Source: Sphaerisporangium perillae (lineage in GTDB: Bacteria > Actinomycetota > Actinomycetes > Streptosporangiales > Streptosporangiaceae). From it: a stretch of 64,000 bases of DNA. The notes beneath the pieces are model-generated. The model did no database searches. It was not told the origin of the DNA and saw nothing but the letters and a program-made list of their open reading frames with translations. Below are positions 59,759 to 64,000 of this stretch, one piece after another (within the stretch, counting starts at the first letter, position 1; the number at the start of each line of letters is the position of its first letter). The translations under genes were made by a program, and so were the position numbers. The DNA lies in NCBI RefSeq assembly GCF_023276435.1, contig NZ_JALLPO010000026.1:62001-126000 (forward strand). The letters are read 5' to 3'.

Positions 59759-61591
59759 ATGCGTCACCGGCGGTTACTGGCTCTGGCGGCAGCGGTGGTT
59801 CTGGGGGTGGGGGCGGCGCCGGCCGTACACGCTGACCAGGGGAAGGATCCCTGGATCCTCAACAAGATCGCGAGCATGAGCCTCGAGGAGAAGGTCGGGC
59901 AGCTCTTCGTGGCGGACGTCTACGGGGAGAGCGGGGACACGGCCAACCCGGCCGACGTGGCCGCGAACCAGGCGATGTACGGGCCGGACGTCAAGAACGG
60001 CGACGACCTCATCGCCAAGTACAACCTCGGCGCGATCCTCTACTTCCGGTGGGCGAACAACCTGAACGACCCCGTCAAGACGGCGGGGCTCTCCAACGAC
60101 CTGCAGCGGGCGGCGCTGGCGCAGCCGGCGAAGATTCCGCTGCTGATCGCCACCGACCAGGAGCACGGCGCCGTCTACCGGCTGGACGAGCCGTTCACCG
60201 CGTTCCCCGGGCAGATGGCGCTCGGGGCGACCCGCAGCGCGGGTCAGGCGCTCACCACGGGGATGGTCACCGGCCGGGAGCTGGCCGCGCTCGGCATCAA
60301 CCAGGACTACGCGCCGGTCGCCGATGTCAACATCAACCCGGGCAACCCGGTGATCGGCGTCCGCTCGTTCGGGGAGAACACCGAGCTCGTGTCGGACCTG
60401 ACGCGAGCGTCCGTCCGCGGCCTGCAGCAAGGCGGCGTCTCGGCGAGCCTGAAGCACTTCCCGGGCCACGGCGACACAGTCAACGACAGTCACAACAGCG
60501 TGCCCTGGATCTTCCACACGAAGGAGCAGTGGGAGCGGATCGACGCGCCGCCGTTCCGGGCCGGCATCGCCGCGGGCGCCGACATGATCATGACGGCGCA
60601 CGTCATCATGCCGTACCTGCAGAGCGACTGCGACGTGGTGACCCAGCAGGGCTGCGACCCCGCGACGCTCGACCCGGAGATCATGACCGGGCTGCTCCGC
60701 GGCGAGCTCGGCTACGACGGCGTCGTGGTCACCGACTCGCTGTCCATGCAGGGCGTGCGCGACAAGTACGGCGACGACCGCATCCCGGTGCTCGCGCTCA
60801 AGGCCGGGGTCGACCTGCTCATGATGGTCGACGACACGACCAGCACGATCTCCCTCGACGTCGCCTACAACGCCGTACTGAACGCCGTCCGCTCGGGCGA
60901 GCTGACCGAGGATCGCATCGACGAGTCCGTCTACCGGGTCCTGCGCCTCAAGAAGCAGCGCGGCTTCTTCCACGGTGACCAGCAGGTCCCCGAGGGCAAG
61001 GTGCTCGACCGCCTCGGCACCCCGGCGCACAAGGCGCTCGCGCGAGCGGTCGCCGACCACAGCGTGACGCTCGTGCGGAACAACGCCGGCGTACTGCCGC
61101 TGAAGAACACAGGGCAGCGGGTGCTGGTGACCGGCTACCGCAACGTCACGCCGCCGTCCATCAAGATCCCGCCGACCGAGCGGCTGGCCAAGGCGATCAG
61201 CGATCTGGGGGTCACCACCGAGTTGTTCGAGACGGGGACGGCCCCCAACGCGGCCACCGTCAACGCCGCGGTGGCCAAGGCCGGCGCCAGCGATCTCGTC
61301 GTGGTCACCACGGTGAACTCCAAGACCTCGGCCTCCCAGCGCAACCTGGTCAACGCGCTCCTCGCCACCGGCAAGCCCGTCGTCATCGTCGCCACCCGGA
61401 ACCCCTACGACATCGCGGACTTCCCCGACGCTCCGACGAACCTCGCGACGTACTCGTGGGAGAAGCCGGCGATGGAGGCCACCGCGCGGGTACTGTTCGG
61501 CCGGACCCACCCCAGGGGCAAGCTGCCGGTGACGATCCCGGCCGCCGACGGCTCCGTCCTCTACCCCTACGGACACGGCCTGAGCTACTGA
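59759..61591 (+). CDS. nagZ: Secreted GH3 beta-N-acetylglucosaminidase (NagZ-like)
   Basis: Exported family 3 glycosidase of 610 residues that releases GlcNAc from muropeptides or chito-oligosaccharides. A signal peptide (LLALAAAVVLGVGAAPAVHA) precedes the TIM barrel with LLIATDQEHGAVYRL, GINQDYAPVADVNINPGNPV, the NagZ loop SLKHFPGHGDTVNDSHN carrying the Asp-His catalytic dyad, and the nucleophile in VVVTDSLSMQGVRD. A second alpha/beta domain (from about residue 430) makes it the two-domain form, as in B. subtilis NagZ. The ATG at 59759 is behind GGAGGAAAG. It is the first gene of a nagZ-namZ-amiE-like operon. Confidence 0.92.
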   Translation: MRHRRLLALAAAVVLGVGAAPAVHADQGKDPWILNKIASMSLEEKVGQLFVADVYGESGDTANPADVAANQAMYGPDVKNGDDLIAKYNLGAILYFRWANNLNDPVKTAGLSNDLQRAALAQPAKIPLLIATDQEHGAVYRLDEPFTAFPGQMALGATRSAGQALTTGMVTGRELAALGINQDYAPVADVNINPGNPVIGVRSFGENTELVSDLTRASVRGLQQGGVSASLKHFPGHGDTVNDSHNSVPWIFHTKEQWERIDAPPFRAGIAAGADMIMTAHVIMPYLQSDCDVVTQQGCDPATLDPEIMTGLLRGELGYDGVVVTDSLSMQGVRDKYGDDRIPVLALKAGVDLLMMVDDTTSTISLDVAYNAVLNAVRSGELTEDRIDESVYRVLRLKKQRGFFHGDQQVPEGKVLDRLGTPAHKALARAVADHSVTLVRNNAGVLPLKNTGQRVLVTGYRNVTPPSIKIPPTERLAKAISDLGVTTELFETGTAPNAATVNAAVAKAGASDLVVVTTVNSKTSASQRNLVNALLATGKPVVIVATRNPYDIADFPDAPTNLATYSWEKPAMEATARVLFGRTHPRGKLPVTIPAADGSVLYPYGHGLSY

Positions 61592-61617
61592 CCCTCCCCA
61601 GAACGGAGCAACACCTG

Positions 61618-62901
61618 ATGGGCCAGCTCTTCTCCCGGCGGGCCGTGCTGTCCACCACGGCCGTCGCCATGGCCGGGACAGGCATGGGCATCCCCCAACT
61701 CGACCATCATCCACAGCCCCGCAAGTTCCAGACCGGCGTCCAGGTCCTGATGGCCGGCGACTACGAGCTCGTGCGGGGCCAGAAGGTCGGCATCGTGACC
61801 AACCCGACCGGCATCCTGCCGGACCTCGGCCACGAGGTCGACGTGATGGCCGCCGGCGACGGGATCGATCTCGTCGCGGTGTTCGGCCCCGAGCACGGGT
61901 TCCGTGGCACGGCTCAGGCCGGTGGCTCCGAGGGTTTCTACGTGGACGAGCAGACCGGGCTGCCGGTCTACGACACCTACCTGAAGAGCGGCCAGGCGCT
62001 GGCCGACATCTTCACCAGGTCGGGCGTGGACACGATCATGTTCGATATCCAGGACGCGGGCGCCCGGTTCTACACCTACATCTGGACGTTGTTCGACTCC
62101 ATGCAGGCCGCGGCGCTGGCCGGCAAGCGGTTCGTCGTCCTCGACCGGCCCAACCCGATCACCGGCCGCCGGGCGTACGGGCCTGTCATGACCCCGCAGT
62201 TCTCCACGTTCGTCGGCCGGGAGGCGATCTCCCAGGCACACGGCATGACCGTCGGCGAGCTGGCGAAGCTGTTCAACGCCGAGTTCCTGGACCAGCCGGT
62301 GGATCTCACGGTCGTGAAGATGCGCGGCTGGAAGCGGGACCTGACGTACGAGGACACCGGCCTGCCCTGGGTCCTGCCGTCACCGAACATGCCGACCGTG
62401 GACACCGCGTTCGTCTACTCCGGCACCGGCATGTTCGAGGGCACCAACCTGTCGGAGGGACGCGGCACGACCCGGCCCTTCGAGCTCATCGGTGCCCCGT
62501 ACGTCGACCACCGGTGGGCGGACGCGCTCAACGCGCTGGGCCTGCCCGGCGCCGGGTTCAGGCCGGCGTACTTCACGCCCACGTTCTCCAAGCACGTGAA
62601 CAAGCTGTGCGGCGGGGTGCAGCTGTACGTCACAGACCGGGAGGTGTTCGACCCGGTCAAGACGGGCATCGCGATGATCGTCACGGCGAAGCGGCTCTAC
62701 CCGAACGACTTCGCCTGGCGATACGACACCTCCGACCCGGCCCGGCCGTACTGGATCGACAAGCTGACCGGCTCGACCCAGGTCCGGACCGACATCGACG
62801 CCGGGAAGAGCCCGGACGAGGTCGAGGCCGGCTGGGCCGACGCGCTCAAGGCGTTCGCCGAGACGCGCGAGAAGTACCTGATCTACCGTGGAGGGGACTA
62901 G
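61618..62901 (+). CDS. namZ: Exo-beta-N-acetylmuramidase (NamZ, DUF1343), Tat-exported
   Basis: 427-residue DUF1343 protein. B. subtilis NamZ, of the same family, removes terminal MurNAc from peptidoglycan chains. The N-terminus SRRAVLSTTAVAMAGTGMG is a twin-arginine signal. Then come GQKVGIVTNPTGILPDLGHE, FGPEHGFRGTAQAG, the DIQDAGARFYTYIWTLFDSM block, VLDRPNPITGR, and GTNLSEGRGTTRPFELIGAP, all conserved in the family. The gene lies 26 bp after nagZ, and the following GTG is 2 bp after its stop. Together with NagZ it would strip glycan chains outside the cell. Confidence 0.9.
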   Translation: MGQLFSRRAVLSTTAVAMAGTGMGIPQLDHHPQPRKFQTGVQVLMAGDYELVRGQKVGIVTNPTGILPDLGHEVDVMAAGDGIDLVAVFGPEHGFRGTAQAGGSEGFYVDEQTGLPVYDTYLKSGQALADIFTRSGVDTIMFDIQDAGARFYTYIWTLFDSMQAAALAGKRFVVLDRPNPITGRRAYGPVMTPQFSTFVGREAISQAHGMTVGELAKLFNAEFLDQPVDLTVVKMRGWKRDLTYEDTGLPWVLPSPNMPTVDTAFVYSGTGMFEGTNLSEGRGTTRPFELIGAPYVDHRWADALNALGLPGAGFRPAYFTPTFSKHVNKLCGGVQLYVTDREVFDPVKTGIAMIVTAKRLYPNDFAWRYDTSDPARPYWIDKLTGSTQVRTDIDAGKSPDEVEAGWADALKAFAETREKYLIYRGGD

Positions 62902-62903
62902 CG

Positions 62904-64000
62904 GTGCGAGCTCTGCCCGTCCTCCTGGTCGCGGTGGCGCTCACCGTGGCGACCCCCCTGTCCGCGTCGGCGGCCGCCGACGGCCCGCCGACCGTCACCA
63001 TCGGCGACGTGCACTTCGCCGGCAAGCAGCTGCGGTACGGCGACGCCGGCATGGCGGGCCTGGTCCCCGAGCACGTGGACCGGATCGCGCCCGACGCCGC
63101 GAGGTTCATGGAGCCGTCGCCGACGCGGCCGCTCTACGCGGGCGCGGTCGTGATCGCGGGCCGGGACGGCGTGATCGCGACCCACGAGGCGATGGGGAAG
63201 GCGGTCCGCTACGCCGACTCCACGCCCACCGAGCTGCCGCCGGACCAGCAGATCCCGATGCGCAAGGACACGATCTTCGACATGGCGTCGGTGTCCAAGC
63301 TGTTCACCTCGATCGTGGCCGTGCGGCAGATCGAGCAGGGCCGGATCGGGATCGACACCCCGGTGACCGAGTACATCCCCGAGTTCGCGGCGAACGGCAA
63401 GGGTGGCATCACGGTCCGGAACCTGCTCACCCATACGTCGGGGCTGCCGGCGTGGACACCGCTGTACAACTACCCGACCATTGAGGAACGGTACGCCGCG
63501 GCCTGGAACGTCGCGCCGACGAACCCGCCGGACACGGTCTACCGCTACTCCGACCTCAACCTGATCACGCTCGGCGTGATCGTGGAGCGGGTGACCGGAA
63601 AGCGGCTCGACGCGGTCGTCGCGGAGAACCTGACCGGGCCGCTCGGGATGCGCGACACCGGGTACAACCCCGACCCGGCGCTCAAACCGCGGATCGCCGC
63701 CACCGAGTACCAGACCACGACGGAGCCCGACCGCGGCATGGTCTGGGGCCAGGTGCACGACGAGAACGCCTGGTCGCTCGGCGGGGTCGCGGGCCACGCC
63801 GGGGTCTTCTCCACGGCCTACGACATGGCGATCCTGGCCCAGACACTGCTCAACGGCGGTCACTACGGCAAGGCGCGCATCCTGTCGAAGGACTCGGTGC
63901 GGCTGCTGCTGACGAACTTCAACACCGCCTTTCCCGGCAACTCGCACGGCCTCGGCTTCGAGCTCGACCAGATGTGGTACATGGACGGGCTCTCCTCGCC
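62904..64000 (+). CDS. Secreted serine hydrolase, beta-lactamase fold (AmiE/YbbE-like), incomplete at window end
   Basis: GTG at 62904, behind GGAGGGGAC, opens a frame that runs off the right edge, with at least 365 residues. A signal peptide (LLVAVALTVATPLSASAAA) is followed by a penicillin-binding/beta-lactamase-like domain. The nucleophile motif SVSK lies in DMASVSKLFTS, the second motif is YSDLN, and LLTHTSGLPAW and SLGGVAGHAGVFST are typical of class C-like esterases/amidases. In B. subtilis, AmiE (YbbE), the MurNAc-L-Ala amidase of the same fold, is encoded beside nagZ and namZ. That context supports a muropeptide amidase here; plain esterase activity remains possible. Confidence 0.88.
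   Translation, partial: MRALPVLLVAVALTVATPLSASAAADGPPTVTIGDVHFAGKQLRYGDAGMAGLVPEHVDRIAPDAARFMEPSPTRPLYAGAVVIAGRDGVIATHEAMGKAVRYADSTPTELPPDQQIPMRKDTIFDMASVSKLFTSIVAVRQIEQGRIGIDTPVTEYIPEFAANGKGGITVRNLLTHTSGLPAWTPLYNYPTIEERYAAAWNVAPTNPPDTVYRYSDLNLITLGVIVERVTGKRLDAVVAENLTGPLGMRDTGYNPDPALKPRIAATEYQTTTEPDRGMVWGQVHDENAWSLGGVAGHAGVFSTAYDMAILAQTLLNGGHYGKARILSKDSVRLLLTNFNTAFPGNSHGLGFELDQMWYMDGLSS

Noticed and set aside
59774-61714. 646-codon minus-strand open frame opposite nagZ
   Set aside because: Frame openness follows from high third-position GC in nagZ; no family motif is present and the plus strand carries a complete GH3 enzyme.

Overview
This is 64 kb of very GC-rich actinomycete DNA. The tatA-tatC-helY-exonuclease neighbourhood matches the order known in Mycobacterium tuberculosis (Rv2094c to Rv2090). 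Together with many GTG starts, AfsR/SARP and DUF574-type genes and dense paralogous oxidoreductases, it suggests a large-genome filamentous actinobacterium, probably of the Streptosporangiaceae (Nonomuraea/Streptosporangium type). The family placement is inference.

0-8 kb is core genome: tatA, tatC, a diacylglycerol-kinase-like lipid kinase, a secreted hypothetical protein, the Ski2-like helicase HelY, and on the opposite strand an exonuclease and an RNB ribonuclease. 8-15.8 kb is patchy. It holds an M24 peptidase, an acyl-CoA dehydrogenase and a secreted M28 peptidase between decayed genes (two luciferase-like monooxygenase tails, a MarR relic, a CopD/CtaG relic and an ImmA/IrrE-ArsR chimera). 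15.8-23 kb is metal and metalloid homeostasis: arsR with a fused arsM-arsN gene, a complete zinc ABC transporter (znuABC-like) with a Zur box, the collapsed remains of a second zinc ABC transporter, and two tandem Fur/Zur regulators.

23.5-43.5 kb is a catabolic island. It contains a quinone oxidoreductase plus antibiotic-biosynthesis-monooxygenase (ABM) pair divergent from a long plus-strand series. That series comprises two acyl-CoA dehydrogenases, four short-chain dehydrogenases, an ADP-forming acyl-CoA synthetase-like protein, a FadR-type GntR regulator, a full branched-chain-amino-acid-type ABC importer with a fused LivM-LivG subunit, a Baeyer-Villiger-type flavin monooxygenase, a crotonase and a cyclase-family hydrolase. 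The set reads as import, oxidation, ring opening and beta-oxidation of a cyclic or branched carboxylate that the sequence does not identify.

43.5-55.5 kb is accessory and partly eroded: TetR, ECF sigma and HBHA-like remnants, two small secreted proteins with low-complexity repeats, an aldo/keto reductase and TetR divergent pair sharing an operator, a DUF574 methyltransferase, an Lrp and leucine dehydrogenase divergent pair, and two DinB-fold proteins. 55.7-64 kb is cell-wall and amino-sugar metabolism: an epimerase-like protein, a secreted GH18 chitinase and a secreted nagZ-namZ-amiE-like muropeptide-degradation operon that runs off the end. A truncated AfsR gene lies between the last two. 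The chitinase and the nagZ operon carry related operator-like palindromes.
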